Shown here piece by piece: positions 31,138 to 42,344 of a stretch of DNA of 64,000 nt. Under the pieces are notes generated by a model. It did no database searches. It saw only the letters and a list, made by a program, of their open reading frames with translations, and was not told the origin of the DNA. The DNA comes from an uncultured Pseudomonadota bacterium (GTDB lineage: Bacteria; Pseudomonadota; Gammaproteobacteria; Burkholderiales; Rhodocyclaceae): NCBI GenBank assembly GCA_903951825.1, contig CAJBDJ010000049.1, positions 1 to 64,000 on the forward strand, read 5' to 3'. Positions within the stretch are counted from its first letter, which is position 1; every line of letters begins with the position of its first letter. Position numbers and translations under genes: made by a program.

Positions 31138-32154
31138 TTGAAGGAAGATCCTTACCTCACGCTCGGTGTTGAGCGGGACATCAGTCATGCCGAGCTGAAG
31201 CGCGTTTTCCGTCGTCTGGCCATGACCTGGCACCCGGATCGCAACGACGACCCGCAGGCGACGGCGCGTTTTACCGAAATCCGTGCGGCCTACGAGGCTT
31301 TGCTGGAGCCGGAAGACGATGTCGCCGTCGACGATTGGGAGCCGGATGATGAAGCGCCGCCCGATGAACCGCAGCGGGCAGCGGATATTCGTCTGAACCT
31401 GGAAATTTCGCTGGCCGAGGCTTGGGCTGGCTGCGACAAGACTCTGAATTACGTGCGCGGCAAGGATTGCCCGACGTGCAAGGGAAGCGGCGAGCATGGC
31501 CTGACGCGCACCCGGTTTTGTGAAGCCTGTCACGGTAGTGGGCGGGTTCGCGATAAAAAACAGGGCTTGGTCAGTTGTTCTGACTGCGTCGGGCGCGGTT
31601 TTTTCAGTGAGCGCATCTGCCCGGATTGCGCTGGCAGCGGCCGCCAGCAGCAGGCTGTCAGCCTGAAGGTCAAGGTTCCTGCCGGCATCTTGCCAGGCGA
31701 TGATTTACGCCTTATCGGGCAGGGGGTGCCGGGAGAGGGTGGGTTGCACCCCGGCGACCTGTTTTTGACCATCGTCATCAAGACGCACGCTATTTTTGAA
31801 CTGCGCGGACGAGACATTTACCTTGACATGCCGGTCAATGCCCTGGCCATGATCGCCGGGGCAGAGATCGAAATCCCCTTGCCGGTCGGGACAAAAGTCG
31901 TTCAGCTGGAAGCGGGGGCAGCCAGCAAGCGCGTGTTGCGCTTCTCCAAAAACGGCTTTCCAGGGCGTGGCAAGGCGGTTGCGGGTGATTTGATTGTAGG
32001 CTTGCAGCCGGTTTTTCCCGCTCGGCTGACTGCCCGGCAACGCAAACTGTTGCTGCAAATTCAGGCGGATTTGTCAGGCGACCTCGATCAGGCATTGCCA
32101 GAGGTAGCCGCCTGGTGGCAGAAAATCAGGGCTGCGGGTGCGGCTGAAAACTGA
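31138..32154 (+). CDS. DnaJ-like co-chaperone (J domain + four CxxCxGxG-type motifs), TTG start
   Basis: DPYLTLGVERDISHAELKRVFRRLAMTWHPDRN; CPTCKGSG, CEACHGSG, CSDCVGRG, CPDCAGSG. Confidence 0.88.
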   Translation: MKEDPYLTLGVERDISHAELKRVFRRLAMTWHPDRNDDPQATARFTEIRAAYEALLEPEDDVAVDDWEPDDEAPPDEPQRAADIRLNLEISLAEAWAGCDKTLNYVRGKDCPTCKGSGEHGLTRTRFCEACHGSGRVRDKKQGLVSCSDCVGRGFFSERICPDCAGSGRQQQAVSLKVKVPAGILPGDDLRLIGQGVPGEGGLHPGDLFLTIVIKTHAIFELRGRDIYLDMPVNALAMIAGAEIEIPLPVGTKVVQLEAGAASKRVLRFSKNGFPGRGKAVAGDLIVGLQPVFPARLTARQRKLLLQIQADLSGDLDQALPEVAAWWQKIRAAGAAEN

Positions 32155-32686
32155 AGCGGTGAGCCACGTCGTCGCGCCTGATTGAGTGTATTGGCAGGTC
32201 GCGCCAGGTGATCGCCGCCGGGCTTTCACCCGCCATCATTGTTAGCCAGTTTTCTTCCTTGACAGCAAGTTGACCGTTTTGCCGGCTTTTTTCCCGGCAT
32301 TCGTCGAGGAAGGCCGACAAATCGCGGTCATCGAGCAGCGCGATGGCACCCGCCGTGGCGAGCAGGATGTTGCCTTCTTCGTCGAGATAAATGGCCGTGA
32401 TATCGCCGGCCGCTTCGCCGGTATGGCTGACGAAGCCGTTGCCGTCGCGGCGGAAAACCCACGGCGTATAGGCCAGGGTGACAAATACCCGCTGCGGGCC
32501 GTTCTGTACAAACCAGCGGCCTGACTCATCGCCTGCGTATTGCCGGTTGATGAACCCGATCAGGCCGCGGTGTCTGAGCGGCTCTCCCTGCAATCGCCAG
32601 CCGCCCCGCCGATCCAGCGATAACCAGCCGAAGCAGGCGGGGACGTTGGGCAATCCGGCGATCCCGGAGGGGGCGGCGGTCATCAA
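32126..32686 (-). CDS. Conserved hypothetical protein
   Basis: 186-aa ORF abutting gcvP start region; Trp/Arg-rich DUF-like sequence. Confidence 0.6.
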   Translation of the reverse strand: MMTAAPSGIAGLPNVPACFGWLSLDRRGGWRLQGEPLRHRGLIGFINRQYAGDESGRWFVQNGPQRVFVTLAYTPWVFRRDGNGFVSHTGEAAGDITAIYLDEEGNILLATAGAIALLDDRDLSAFLDECREKSRQNGQLAVKEENWLTMMAGESPAAITWRDLPIHSIRRDDVAHRFSFQPHPQP

Positions 32687-35541
32687 TCAGCGTAGGCCGA
32701 CAGTGGTGGGCAGGCGCAGTTGAGGTTGCGGTCGCCATAAACATCGTCGATGCGATTGACGCTCGGCCAGAACTTGTTGGCGGCCACCCAGGGCAGCGGG
32801 AAGACCGCTTGCTGGCGGCTGTAGGGGCGCTGCCAGTCGGCGTCGACAATATCTGCCGACGAGTGCGGGGCATGCTTCAGCGGATTGTCGTCAGCCGGCA
32901 AGCTGCCGTTTTCGATCTGGCGGATTTCGTCACGGATCGAAATCATCGCTTCAATGAAACGGTCGAGTTCAGCCTTCGATTCCGATTCGGTCGGTTCGAC
33001 CATCATCGTGCCGGCCACCGGGAAGCTGACGGTCGGCGCGTGGAAACCGTAATCCATCAGACGCTTGGCGATATCCGTTTCGCTGATGCCGGTGGCGGCC
33101 TTGAGCGGGCGGATGTCGAGAATGCACTCATGGGCGACGCGACCCAGGCTGCCGAAGTAGAGCACTGGATAATGCGCATTGAGCCTTGTGGCGACATAGT
33201 TGGCGTTGAGGATGGCGACCTGCGTGGCTTTCTTGACGCCGGCGCCGCCGAGCATGGCGAGATACATCCAGGAAATGGTGAGGATCGAGGCCGAACCGAA
33301 GGGAGCGGCCGAAACGGCGCCCTGGCCGGCATGGGGGCGATTGTCGGCGCCGGTGGCGACGACGGCATGGTCGGCGATGAACGGTGCCAGATGCGCCTTG
33401 AGGCCGATTGGCCCCATTCCCGGCCCGCCGCCGCCGTGCGGGATGGCGAAGGTTTTGTGCAGGTTCATGTGGCTGACATCGGCGCCGATGAAGCCGGGCG
33501 AAGTCAGGCCGACCTGCGCGTTGAGGTTGGCGCCGTCCATGTAAACCTGGCCGCCGTGGGCATGGACGATGGTGCAGATGTCGCGCACCGCTTCCTCGAA
33601 AACGCCGTGTGTGGATGGATAGGTGATCATCAGGCAGGCGAGCTTGTCTTGATGCGCTTCGGCCTTGGCCTTGAGGTCGGCGACATCGACGTTGCCGTTC
33701 TCGTCGCAATCGACGACGACGACCTTCATGTTGGCCATTTGCGCCGTCGCCGGGTTGGTGCCGTGCGCCGATTTCGGGATCAGACAAATATTGCGATGTG
33801 CCTCGCCGCGGCTGGCGTGGTAGCGGGCAATCGTCACCAGGCCGGCATATTCGCCCTGCGCGCCGGAGTTCGGCTGCATGCAAATGGCGTCAAAGCCGGT
33901 GATGATCTGCAGCCATTGGCTCAGGTCGGCGATCATTTCCAGATAGCCGACTGCCTGCTCGCGTGGCGCGAAGGGGTGCATCGCGCCGAATTCAGGCCAG
34001 GTGACCGGGATCATTTCGCTGGTCGCATTGAGCTTCATGGTGCACGAGCCGAGCGAGATCATCGAGTGATCGAGCGCCAGATCCTTGTTTTGCAGCGACT
34101 TGAGGTAGCGCAGCATTTCGTGTTCGGTATGGTGGGTATTGAATACCGAATGCGTCAGGATGGCGTCGCTGCGTAACAAGGCGCCGAGCGGGCAGTTCGC
34201 TGCCGCCGCGGCGTCGAGCGCGGCGAGATCCGGCGCGGCGCCGGTAAGCGCCTGCAGCAGTGTGGCGAGATCAGCGGCCGTCGTCGTTTCGTCGAACGAA
34301 ATTCCTTGCCAGCCATGGGCGAGCGGGCGGAAGTTGTAGCCGCTGACGGTCTGCTCGGTCTGGATCTGCACGGTGTCGAAGAAGCTTGCGGGCGACACGG
34401 AAATTCCGGCATTTTTCAAGCCTTCAACCAACATGCCGGTCAGCCGGTGAATGCGGCTGGCGATGGTTTTCAAGCCTTGCGGGCCGTGCAAGACGGCGTA
34501 CATGCCGGCCATGTTGGCGAGCAATACCTGCGAGGTGCAGATGTTCGAGTTGGCCTTCTCGCGGCGGATATGCTGCTCGCGCGTTTGCAGCGCCATGCGG
34601 TAGGCTGGCTTGCCGCGGGCATCACGGGAGAGGCCGATGATGCGCCCGGGCATCGAACGGACAAAGGCTTCGCGGGTGGCAAAAAAAGCCGCGTGCGGGC
34701 CGCCGAAACCCATCGGTATACCGAAGCGCTGGCTTGAGCCGAGGGCGATGTCGGCACCCATGGCGCCCGGTGATTTGAGGAGAACCAGCGCCATCAGATC
34801 GCAGGCAACGGCGACAGTCGCACCCTTGGCCTTGAGAGCGGCGATGGTCGCGCTCAAGTCGCGCACTTCGCCGTTGTCGCCGGGATACTGGAGCAGGGCG
34901 CCGAAGAATTCTTCGTCCTGTTGGCTATCGGCGGTGGCAATCACCAGTTCGAAGCCGAAATAGCCGGCGCGCGTCTTGATCACGTCGATGGTTTGCGGGA
35001 AGCAGTTGGCATCGACCAGAAAGCGGTTGGAGCTCGACTTCGACACGCGGCGCGCCATGGCCATGGCTTCAGCGGCAGCCGTGGCTTCATCGAGCAACGA
35101 GGCGTTGGCGATGTCGAGGCCGCTCAGGTCGACGACCATTTGCTGGAAGTTCATCAAGGCTTCGAGACGACCCTGGGCGATTTCCGCCTGGTAAGGCGTG
35201 TAGGCGGTGTACCAGCCGGGATTTTCCATGACGTTGCGCAGGATGACCTTGGGCGTCAGCGTGTCGTAATAGCCCATGCCGATGCATGACTTGTTGACGA
35301 CATTCTTGCCGGCAATCGCCTTGAGGTCGGCCAGCGCCTGGTGTTCGCGGCGCGGCGCCGGCAGCGGCAGATCGGCCGGCAGACGGATGGCGGCGGGAAC
35401 GGTTTCGGCAATCAGTTGTTCGACGCTGGCGGCGCCGATGGCGTCGAGCATGGCGGCGATTTCGCTGGCACAGGGGCCGATGTGGCGGTCGATGAACTCG
35501 TCCTGCTGCTCCAGTGCGGAGAGCGGTTGATTAAGCGGCAT
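32683..35541 (-). CDS. gcvP: Glycine dehydrogenase (decarboxylating)
   Basis: [87 protein letters not shown]. Confidence 0.97.
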   Translation of the reverse strand: MPLNQPLSALEQQDEFIDRHIGPCASEIAAMLDAIGAASVEQLIAETVPAAIRLPADLPLPAPRREHQALADLKAIAGKNVVNKSCIGMGYYDTLTPKVILRNVMENPGWYTAYTPYQAEIAQGRLEALMNFQQMVVDLSGLDIANASLLDEATAAAEAMAMARRVSKSSSNRFLVDANCFPQTIDVIKTRAGYFGFELVIATADSQQDEEFFGALLQYPGDNGEVRDLSATIAALKAKGATVAVACDLMALVLLKSPGAMGADIALGSSQRFGIPMGFGGPHAAFFATREAFVRSMPGRIIGLSRDARGKPAYRMALQTREQHIRREKANSNICTSQVLLANMAGMYAVLHGPQGLKTIASRIHRLTGMLVEGLKNAGISVSPASFFDTVQIQTEQTVSGYNFRPLAHGWQGISFDETTTAADLATLLQALTGAAPDLAALDAAAAANCPLGALLRSDAILTHSVFNTHHTEHEMLRYLKSLQNKDLALDHSMISLGSCTMKLNATSEMIPVTWPEFGAMHPFAPREQAVGYLEMIADLSQWLQIITGFDAICMQPNSGAQGEYAGLVTIARYHASRGEAHRNICLIPKSAHGTNPATAQMANMKVVVVDCDENGNVDVADLKAKAEAHQDKLACLMITYPSTHGVFEEAVRDICTIVHAHGGQVYMDGANLNAQVGLTSPGFIGADVSHMNLHKTFAIPHGGGGPGMGPIGLKAHLAPFIADHAVVATGADNRPHAGQGAVSAAPFGSASILTISWMYLAMLGGAGVKKATQVAILNANYVATRLNAHYPVLYFGSLGRVAHECILDIRPLKAATGISETDIAKRLMDYGFHAPTVSFPVAGTMMVEPTESESKAELDRFIEAMISIRDEIRQIENGSLPADDNPLKHAPHSSADIVDADWQRPYSRQQAVFPLPWVAANKFWPSVNRIDDVYGDRNLNCACPPLSAYAD

Positions 35542-35554
35542 GGGCAGTCCTTGC

Positions 35555-35941
35555 TTAGGCGGCGTCAGCGACGGCCTGGTAGGCGGCAGCGTCGAGCATG
35601 TTGTCGAGGTCGGCGACGTTGTCCGGGGTCAACTTGAACAACCAGGCGGCGTAGGCATCCTGATTGACCGATTCCGGCGCATCGGCCGCCGCCTGATTGA
35701 CTTCAGTGACGGTGCCGGCGATGGGCGCATAAACATCAGCCGCGGCCTTGACCGATTCGACGACGGCAATTTCCTTTTCGGCAGCAAAATGTGCGCCGAT
35801 TTCCGGCAGCTCGACATAGACGAGGTCGCCGAGGGCTTCCTGGGCGTGGTCGGTAATGCCGACGGTGACGCTGCCGTCGGCGTTGAGCTGCATCCATTCG
35901 TGTGAGGCGGCGTATTTGAGGTGGGCGGGGACAGTGGACAT
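35555..35941 (-). CDS. gcvH: Glycine cleavage system H protein
   Basis: [40 protein letters not shown]...[20 protein letters not shown] (lipoyl Lys). Confidence 0.96.
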   Translation of the reverse strand: MSTVPAHLKYAASHEWMQLNADGSVTVGITDHAQEALGDLVYVELPEIGAHFAAEKEIAVVESVKAAADVYAPIAGTVTEVNQAAADAPESVNQDAYAAWLFKLTPDNVADLDNMLDAAAYQAVADAA

Positions 35942-35961
35942 GGCGGACTCCTTGATCAAGG

Positions 35962-38900
35962 TTAATGGGCAGAAATTGCTGAATCGTCGTGCGTCAGCGA
36001 GCCGGCTTCGATGGCCTTGAGATCGGCGACGATCTGCTCGCAGGTGATGAAACGTCCGTGTGCCTTGATGTCTTGCTCGCGGACGATGGGGAAGGTGGAC
36101 AAAATGTAGCTGGCGTCTGCCGACGACAGCCCGTAGAGGTAAAAAAACAAGGCATCGAGACGCGCCTTGCGCCGCGCACGTTGCTCGCCGTTCCAGACAA
36201 ACGGCGGTTTGGCCGCACCCAGGTCATCAACGTAACCGAGTGCCCGGGCAAAGGGCGCCAGATCATGGGCGGTATAGCTCAGCGCCAGCACTTCCCGGCG
36301 GATGAAATCGGCAATATTGACGCCGCCAATCTCGGCATTGAAGGCGGCGGGGGCGATGACCGGGAGTTGTTCTAGGATGTACCAGTTCAGATTTTGTCCT
36401 TGCACTTTTTGACGAAGTAAAAAATCAAAAACCAAAGCATTCAAATTTGAGAGTAACAGCGGTGCCCAGTTTGAATATGCTGACACATCATCCTGCGGCA
36501 GGAGTAGAGCCATGCTGTTACCAACGCCGCTGATTGGCAAAATGGCCGAAATCATGGTGCGAACATTCGTGGGGGCGGTTATTGACTTGAACCCCAGCGC
36601 CCATTCCCCGGCGTACACCTTTTCCACTTCGCTTTTGGCCACCCAGTATTGCGGCACCGGGTAACGATCTGGCTGCTCCTTTAGCGCATCCTGAATGCTT
36701 TCCTGCTGCGCGGCGCGGTGCAGATTGTCTTTATGGATGACGATATCAGCCGCGCGATGGTCGTACATCTGCACCATTTTTCCCTCGTACAGCGGCAAGA
36801 CGTCGCCCTCGGGTTTTTTCTGGAACAGGTGCGAGTCACTGGTCATGTGAAACATAGTGAGGTAACGCACCGGCCAGGCGCGCTCTTCGCCGCGCGGCGT
36901 GTGTTTGACTAAAACCGGGTGGTGGCGGTAGAGGCGCAGGGTCAATTCGGCATCACGGGCGGTGCGGAAGATGGGCGCGGCGCCGGTATTCGGGTTGACC
37001 AATGCAAAGTCGGCGGCGGCAAGCTGCAAAACGCGCCCGGGGTCAGCCAATTCGGCAACGTCATGCAAATAGAAAGCCGAACGACTGGCCTTGAAGCGAT
37101 TTTTTTCGCCGCCGAAAATCAGGGCGCAGAACTTGAAGCTGGCATGAACATCCGGGAAAAACACCTTGCGGTTCTCGAAATCGTAGAGTGCCGCCAAACG
37201 GCAGTCTTCGCCTTCCGGTGCGGTGGACAGCGTGCGGAAAAAGGCGGCAGCGCCTTTGTCGGCGGCGATCCCAGAGGGGGTGAGCAGGCCGACGATACCG
37301 TCGGCGGCGACCAGGGCATGGGCGCGTTCGACGAAAAGGCTGTAGAGATTCATGTCGCCACCGGACAGCAGCGGGTAATCGCCGCTTTCGCGAATGACCC
37401 GGCTGCCAGCTTCGGCGGCTTCCTGGGCGACTTGATAATCGCGCCAGAGGCGAGTCTTGCGCTGTTGCTCCTTGAGGATCAGCGCCTTGCGATCAGCGGC
37501 GCGAGCCTGCCGGGCGATGGCTGGTTTGCGCTCGGCAAACCATTCGATTTCCTGCAGTTTGATGCGATCCCACGGCGGGTTGCCGATGATGGCGTCAAAC
37601 CCGCCCTTGCCGTTGTTCCAGACGGTAGGAAAAGCGGTTTGCCAGTGGAAAAAATGCTCGCGCCGGGCAAGAGAAAAAATGCGCTTCAACAGGGCGTTGG
37701 CCGCAGTAATGGTTTCGTTCGCGTCCTCTTGCACGTCCAGTTCTTCGTCAATCGTCCCGATCCGACCGGCGGCGGCAACCAGCACCAGGTTGTAGCGGTC
37801 AGAAAACAGTTCGCCGAGTGCCAACTTGATGGTTTCGTCCTTGAGTTTGCCGAGCTTGCTGGCTGGCCAGCCCGGAACCAGCCAGCGCAGCCCGCGCCAG
37901 AGATCGAGCAGGGCGTGAATCGGTGCCATGTGGTGTTGCGCTTCGGTGGCCAGGCGCTTCGATTCATGGGCTTCGGCAATGCTGGTGTCGGTGAGGTCGG
38001 CGACCGATTCCAGGCTTTGCGCGGCGACCGAGAGGCGGGTCATCTCGCCTTCCTGAAACAGGGTGCCGAGCTCGGCCAGCCCGCGGCGTACTTCGGCCAG
38101 CGATTCGCCATGCAGGGAATCGCCGCACTGCAGGTGATGGTCGAGGAAGGAGAGCGGCGCGCCGACGGTGAAGGTGTGCAGCCAAAGCCCCACCTTGGCC
38201 AGTTCAACTGCCATCGAGTTTTTGTCGACACCGAAGACGACGCGCTTGAGAATCATCCGCCGGATGATGTGGCGGTCATCGAGCTGACGCCGGTCAATCG
38301 CCCAGCCGTGCTCGTCGGCCGCTTTCAGAATGCGCCGGCGAATGTCAGCGAGGCGGCTGGCAATCGGCGAAACCCAGGGGCGGCCGGTTTCTTCGAGATG
38401 GGCGGCGAAGGGGCTGGCATTGACGGCCGCGGCGCTGACTTGTGCTGCTTCAAGGGCGTGATCGGCCAGCCAGTCGACGAGGGCAACGAGAAAATGCCCG
38501 CTGCCCATCGCCGGGTCGCAGATTTTCAGCGACAAAAACTGGCTGGCCGGGTCGGCGGTATCGAGCTGATCCCATTCGTAGGGTTTGAGCGCCGGCTTTT
38601 TGCGGAATTTTTCGAGCAACTGGTCAAAGCGTGCTTGCCGTTCACGCAGTAAACGCCCGACCGCTTCATCGAGAATGAGGCGAACCAGCGCGTCGTGCGT
38701 GTAGTAACTGCCGCTGCCCTTGCGGGCAAAACTGGCTTTGTTGACCTTGAGCTGGCCGTCTTCCTGTTCCAGCCGGTATTCGAGCAGGCGCTCGTAGACG
38801 CCGCCGAGGTGGGTCACCGACAGGTCGCGGTAATTGATGCGTGCCTTGAGCAAATCGTCGGTGCGCCGCGAGAGGGCATCGATGATCGGCGCCAGCAGGG

Positions 38901-40104
38901 CATCGGAAATCCGCGTGCGGTCGAGAATGGCGGCGCGTCCTTGTTCAAACAGGCCGCCGTTGTAGGCGGGCATACCCAGCGTGTCTTCGCCTTCGGCAAC
39001 CAAGGTGAAGAGATTGCCGAGACTGCTCCAGAACGGGTGCAGGCGCTGCGACAGCACTTTGCCCTGGTCGATGGCTTCGGCCACCTGCTCGCGCAGCTTG
39101 GTCAGCGAATAATCGCCGTAACGGCGATCCATGACCGGCAGGAGACGGCGGTCTTCGGCGTAAAACAGGAAGAGGAGGCGGTAAAGCAGGACTAGCGCCG
39201 CCTCGCGTAATTCGTCGAGATAGGCCTGCGTGTAGTCGCCGCGCCGGTTTTTGACGGCCAGCCGGTCATTGCCGGCCAAGGCAGCGCAAAGGGCAGGAAA
39301 AACGTCGTTGAATACGCGCTGGCCGAGCAGTTCCGACACGGTTTCTTCGTAAAATCTGGCTTCCGCCAGGGCGATGGCATGAAAACTGCGCCGTTCGCTG
39401 TCCCAGGCTTGCGCGGCAAAGGCGCTACGGGAAAAAAGCAGCAGGAAAAGCTTGAGGCCGTGACGGGTCTCGAATTCGTCGAGTTCCGGCTGAATGCCGC
39501 TGACGCCAAGCAAGGCAGCGAGATTGATCTCGAAAAAATCCTCGGCACGCGAACGGGCGTCTTGCCAATAAAGCCGCCAGGTGGCGCCATTGGTGAGAAT
39601 GCCCCATTTGACGGCGCGGTCGCTCATGACGTCGGCACGCGACAGATAGCGCAACATTTGTGATGACGGGGTGCCGAAATCGAGGCGCTTGCGCGCATTT
39701 TTACCGCCACCGTCTTCGCGCCGGTCGAGCGGGCGCAGCCAGCGCTTGGCTTCGAGCAAGGCGATACCGTGCCGCGGGCGCTGATCGTCGGTGACGGCGA
39801 GGGCGCGCGTCTTGGCCTCGGGGCTGGGCAAGAGCAGAAAATCGGGAACGTCTTCGCGACCGCTGGGTGACAGATTGACTTGTGAAATCCAGGCATCCTG
39901 CCAGCCAAGCAGGTCGATGATCGGCTCGACCAATTCGTCCTCGGTTTGTGCTTCGTTGAGCGTACTGTCGGCGGTAAAGCGCACAAAATGGGCGTTCAGC
40001 GCGGCCTGGAAGGCATCGAGTTCAGATGCTGGAAGCGCCTGCCAGGCGGCGGTTTCAGCGATGCCGCGGAGCAGGAAATCAGACGAGAAAAGCTGGCCTT
40101 GCAT
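35962..40104 (-). CDS. Single-polypeptide restriction-modification enzyme, type IIG / Eco57I-like (putative PD-(D/E)xK nuclease + N6-adenine methyltransferase + specificity region)
   Basis: N-terminal VPDFLLLPS...ALLEAKRW (PD..ExK-like); [54 protein letters not shown] (NPPW). Confidence 0.88.
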   Translation of the reverse strand: MQGQLFSSDFLLRGIAETAAWQALPASELDAFQAALNAHFVRFTADSTLNEAQTEDELVEPIIDLLGWQDAWISQVNLSPSGREDVPDFLLLPSPEAKTRALAVTDDQRPRHGIALLEAKRWLRPLDRREDGGGKNARKRLDFGTPSSQMLRYLSRADVMSDRAVKWGILTNGATWRLYWQDARSRAEDFFEINLAALLGVSGIQPELDEFETRHGLKLFLLLFSRSAFAAQAWDSERRSFHAIALAEARFYEETVSELLGQRVFNDVFPALCAALAGNDRLAVKNRRGDYTQAYLDELREAALVLLYRLLFLFYAEDRRLLPVMDRRYGDYSLTKLREQVAEAIDQGKVLSQRLHPFWSSLGNLFTLVAEGEDTLGMPAYNGGLFEQGRAAILDRTRISDALLAPIIDALSRRTDDLLKARINYRDLSVTHLGGVYERLLEYRLEQEDGQLKVNKASFARKGSGSYYTHDALVRLILDEAVGRLLRERQARFDQLLEKFRKKPALKPYEWDQLDTADPASQFLSLKICDPAMGSGHFLVALVDWLADHALEAAQVSAAAVNASPFAAHLEETGRPWVSPIASRLADIRRRILKAADEHGWAIDRRQLDDRHIIRRMILKRVVFGVDKNSMAVELAKVGLWLHTFTVGAPLSFLDHHLQCGDSLHGESLAEVRRGLAELGTLFQEGEMTRLSVAAQSLESVADLTDTSIAEAHESKRLATEAQHHMAPIHALLDLWRGLRWLVPGWPASKLGKLKDETIKLALGELFSDRYNLVLVAAAGRIGTIDEELDVQEDANETITAANALLKRIFSLARREHFFHWQTAFPTVWNNGKGGFDAIIGNPPWDRIKLQEIEWFAERKPAIARQARAADRKALILKEQQRKTRLWRDYQVAQEAAEAGSRVIRESGDYPLLSGGDMNLYSLFVERAHALVAADGIVGLLTPSGIAADKGAAAFFRTLSTAPEGEDCRLAALYDFENRKVFFPDVHASFKFCALIFGGEKNRFKASRSAFYLHDVAELADPGRVLQLAAADFALVNPNTGAAPIFRTARDAELTLRLYRHHPVLVKHTPRGEERAWPVRYLTMFHMTSDSHLFQKKPEGDVLPLYEGKMVQMYDHRAADIVIHKDNLHRAAQQESIQDALKEQPDRYPVPQYWVAKSEVEKVYAGEWALGFKSITAPTNVRTMISAILPISGVGNSMALLLPQDDVSAYSNWAPLLLSNLNALVFDFLLRQKVQGQNLNWYILEQLPVIAPAAFNAEIGGVNIADFIRREVLALSYTAHDLAPFARALGYVDDLGAAKPPFVWNGEQRARRKARLDALFFYLYGLSSADASYILSTFPIVREQDIKAHGRFITCEQIVADLKAIEAGSLTHDDSAISAH

Positions 40105-40235
40105 GGCTTATTCCGAACAAGAGATCAACGGGATCATCCCGCAATCCCGACATCGTGGGGGTGTAGGCGACCAGAAGTCGGGCGCACTCGCCGGCAAGAG
40201 CGCATCTGCACCTCGCGTAGGGGGTTCAACGGCAA

Positions 40236-40258
40236 AAGCTTGGGGTAGTGACAAGCTT
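40236..40258 (-). terminator. Weak hairpin AAGCTTG-N9-CAAGCTT at the gcvT stop
   Basis: 7-bp inverted repeat with a short T tail on the minus strand. Confidence 0.35.
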
Positions 40259-41348
40259 AGCTGACCGCTTTGCCGTGGCGGGCGAATACGGGTTGGGTGA
40301 CCTTGGCTTTGAGCCGTTTACCACGGATATCGACGTCAACTTCGTCACCGATCTGCACCCCGAGTGGCAGGCGGGCGAGGGCGATGGATTGTTGCAATGT
40401 GGGTGAGAAACTACCTGATGTAATTTCTCCATTCCCTTGTTTTGTAATTACGATTTGATGACCACGCAAGACACCCTTGTCGATCAGGATCAGGCCGAGG
40501 AACTGCTTTTTCTGGCCGTTTTCGGCCAACGCCGCTTTCCCGACAAAATCGCGTTCGTCCTTCATGGCGACCGTCCAGCTCAGGCCGGCATCGAGCGGTG
40601 AAACGCTCTCATCCATATCCTGGCCGTAGAGATTCATGCCGGCCTCCAGGCGCAGCGTGTCGCGTGCGCCGAGCCCGCAGGGGGCAACGCCGACCTGGTT
40701 CAAGGCGTTCCAGAGCGCTTCGGCTTCGCCGGCGGGCAGCATGATTTCGTAGCCGTCTTCACCGGTGTAACCGGTGCTGGCGATGAAATACTGATCGACT
40801 TCGGCGGCAAAAAATGGCTTCAATTCGGCAATTACGGCCTTGGCCTGCGGCAGCACTTCCCATACTTTGGCGCGGGCGTGCGGGCCCTGAACGGCAATGA
40901 TCGCGAGTTTGTCGGCACCGTCGCGGCGCTCGGTGATCGTTACGTCGAGCTGCCATTCGGCAAGTCTTGCCTGCATCCAGGCCAGATCCTTGTCGGCCGT
41001 GCCGGCATTGACGACAATGCGAAAACGCGTTTCGCCAAGGAAATAGATGATCAGGTCGTCAATGACGCCCCCTGCGTCGTTGAGCATGGCGGCATAAAGC
41101 GCCTTGCCGGAAACCTGCAATTTGGCGACGTCGTTGGCCACCAGGCGTGAGAGGAAGGCACGGCAGTCGCTGCCGATCAGGTCGAGCGGACACATGTGCG
41201 AGACATCGAACATGCCGCAGTGCCGGCGAACCGCGTGGTGTTCCTCGATCTGCGAACCATAATTGACCGGCATGTCCCAACCGCCAAAATCGACCATTCG
41301 GGCATTCATCGCACGGTGAGCGGAATTTAAAACGGTTTTCTTCAGCAT
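40257..41348 (-). CDS. gcvT: Glycine cleavage system aminomethyltransferase
   Basis: [52 protein letters not shown]. Confidence 0.97.
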   Translation of the reverse strand: MLKKTVLNSAHRAMNARMVDFGGWDMPVNYGSQIEEHHAVRRHCGMFDVSHMCPLDLIGSDCRAFLSRLVANDVAKLQVSGKALYAAMLNDAGGVIDDLIIYFLGETRFRIVVNAGTADKDLAWMQARLAEWQLDVTITERRDGADKLAIIAVQGPHARAKVWEVLPQAKAVIAELKPFFAAEVDQYFIASTGYTGEDGYEIMLPAGEAEALWNALNQVGVAPCGLGARDTLRLEAGMNLYGQDMDESVSPLDAGLSWTVAMKDERDFVGKAALAENGQKKQFLGLILIDKGVLRGHQIVITKQGNGEITSGSFSPTLQQSIALARLPLGVQIGDEVDVDIRGKRLKAKVTQPVFARHGKAVS

Positions 41349-41686
41349 ATCAATCCTTTACGGGCATTTATTAATGCCGATTTTAGAAACGACAAAGGGG
41401 GGAAAATCAAGGGGCGGGAACGGCCTTTTGCTTGCAAAGGTGAGACTGAGTCAAAATTTGGACAGCAAGGATTTTAATCGCTGATCAGCTTGAGGGATTG
41501 AAATTATTCGCTGCTGCGCTCGCCGAACAAATGCCCCGATTCACTGGAAAATAAGCCGTCGGCGTTGATTGTCAGGCCGGATAGAGCGGCCATCGCGGCC
41601 ATCGTCTCCAAGCGGTTTAGGCTGCGCCAAATCCATCCGGGCAAGTGGCGAGATGAATAGCGTTTAGCGGGGGCGGGCGGTTTGTC

Positions 41687-41887
41687 TCAATAGTGCGGTG
41701 GGAGTTCATCGAGCAGGCTGGCCGCCGGTGGTGCAGCGGCTGATTGAACCTGCTGGCGCAAAGTATTGAGTTCGCGGGCGAGAAAATCGATTTGCTGCTG
41801 CTGGCGAAAAATGCTGCGATTGAGTTCGTCAACCATGTCTTCGGTGTAGCTGATCTTGATTTCAAGCTCGATAATGCGGGATTCCAT
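41687..41887 (-). CDS. slyX: SlyX-like protein
   Basis: MESRIIELEIKISYTEDMVDELNRSIFRQQQQIDFLARELNTLRQQ. Confidence 0.85.
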   Translation of the reverse strand: MESRIIELEIKISYTEDMVDELNRSIFRQQQQIDFLARELNTLRQQVQSAAAPPAASLLDELPPHY

Positions 41888-41890
41888 CAA

Positions 41891-42034
41891 TCATCCTTGC
41901 TGTTCATTGCGCCAGTCGCGCAAGGTTTCTTTGGCGGGTGGCGGAGGCGCCGCGTCGCGCTTGCCGATCAGCGGCAGTGCCGCCCCGATGATAAAAATCA
42001 TGCAGATGCCAAAAATTATCCAGCCTTCACCCAT
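41891..42034 (-). CDS. 47-aa small membrane protein MGEGWIIFGICMIFIIGAALPLIGKRDAAPPPPAKETLRDWRNEQQG
   Basis: Read directly on the minus strand; N-terminal TM segment and Pro-rich linker; abuts slyX; absent from the supplied ORF track. Confidence 0.6.
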   Translation of the reverse strand: MGEGWIIFGICMIFIIGAALPLIGKRDAAPPPPAKETLRDWRNEQQG

Positions 42035-42135
42035 GTTTTGTCTCCCGCGTCCAGCCCGGAGTGTACTTCGCTTCCGTCAATTTGGCGCGCCAGCGTTGAC
42101 AACTTCGACCCGCTCCGTATAATGCGCGGCTCTTC

Positions 42136-42212
42136 AGGCGGTTAGCTCAGTTGGTTAGAGCGCCACGTTGACATCGTGGAGGTCGTTGGTTCGATTCCAA
42201 TACCGCCTACCA
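42136..42212 (+). tRNA. tRNA-Val(GAC)
   Basis: AGGCGGTTAGCTCAGTTGGTTAGAGC...TTGACAT anticodon loop...GGTTCGATTCC...ACCGCCTACCA. Confidence 0.96.
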
Positions 42213-42344
42213 AATTCCTGACCTAGCTGATTTCATGACTTCCCGAACTTGCGCTGCAATTTTGAAAAAATAGTCGAGTCAGCTTTTGTTTGACCAAAGA
42301 AGTGCGGCTCACCCCGCACTTTTTTTTTGCCCATGAGGCCTGCC

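Noticed and set aside
29758-31533. 591-aa minus-strand ORF opposite fumarase
   Set aside because: Lies antisense to a clearly recognisable class I fumarase; composition is typical of a GC-biased shadow ORF.
36919-38652. 577-aa plus-strand ORF opposite the RM gene
   Set aside because: Antisense shadow of the type IIG-like enzyme with recognisable motifs on the minus strand.
41349-41686. Possible glycine riboswitch upstream of gcvT
   Set aside because: Looked for the conserved glycine-aptamer sequence on the minus strand and did not see it; only a 32-aa low-support ORF (MAAMAALSGLTINADGLFSSESGHLFGERSSE) is present.
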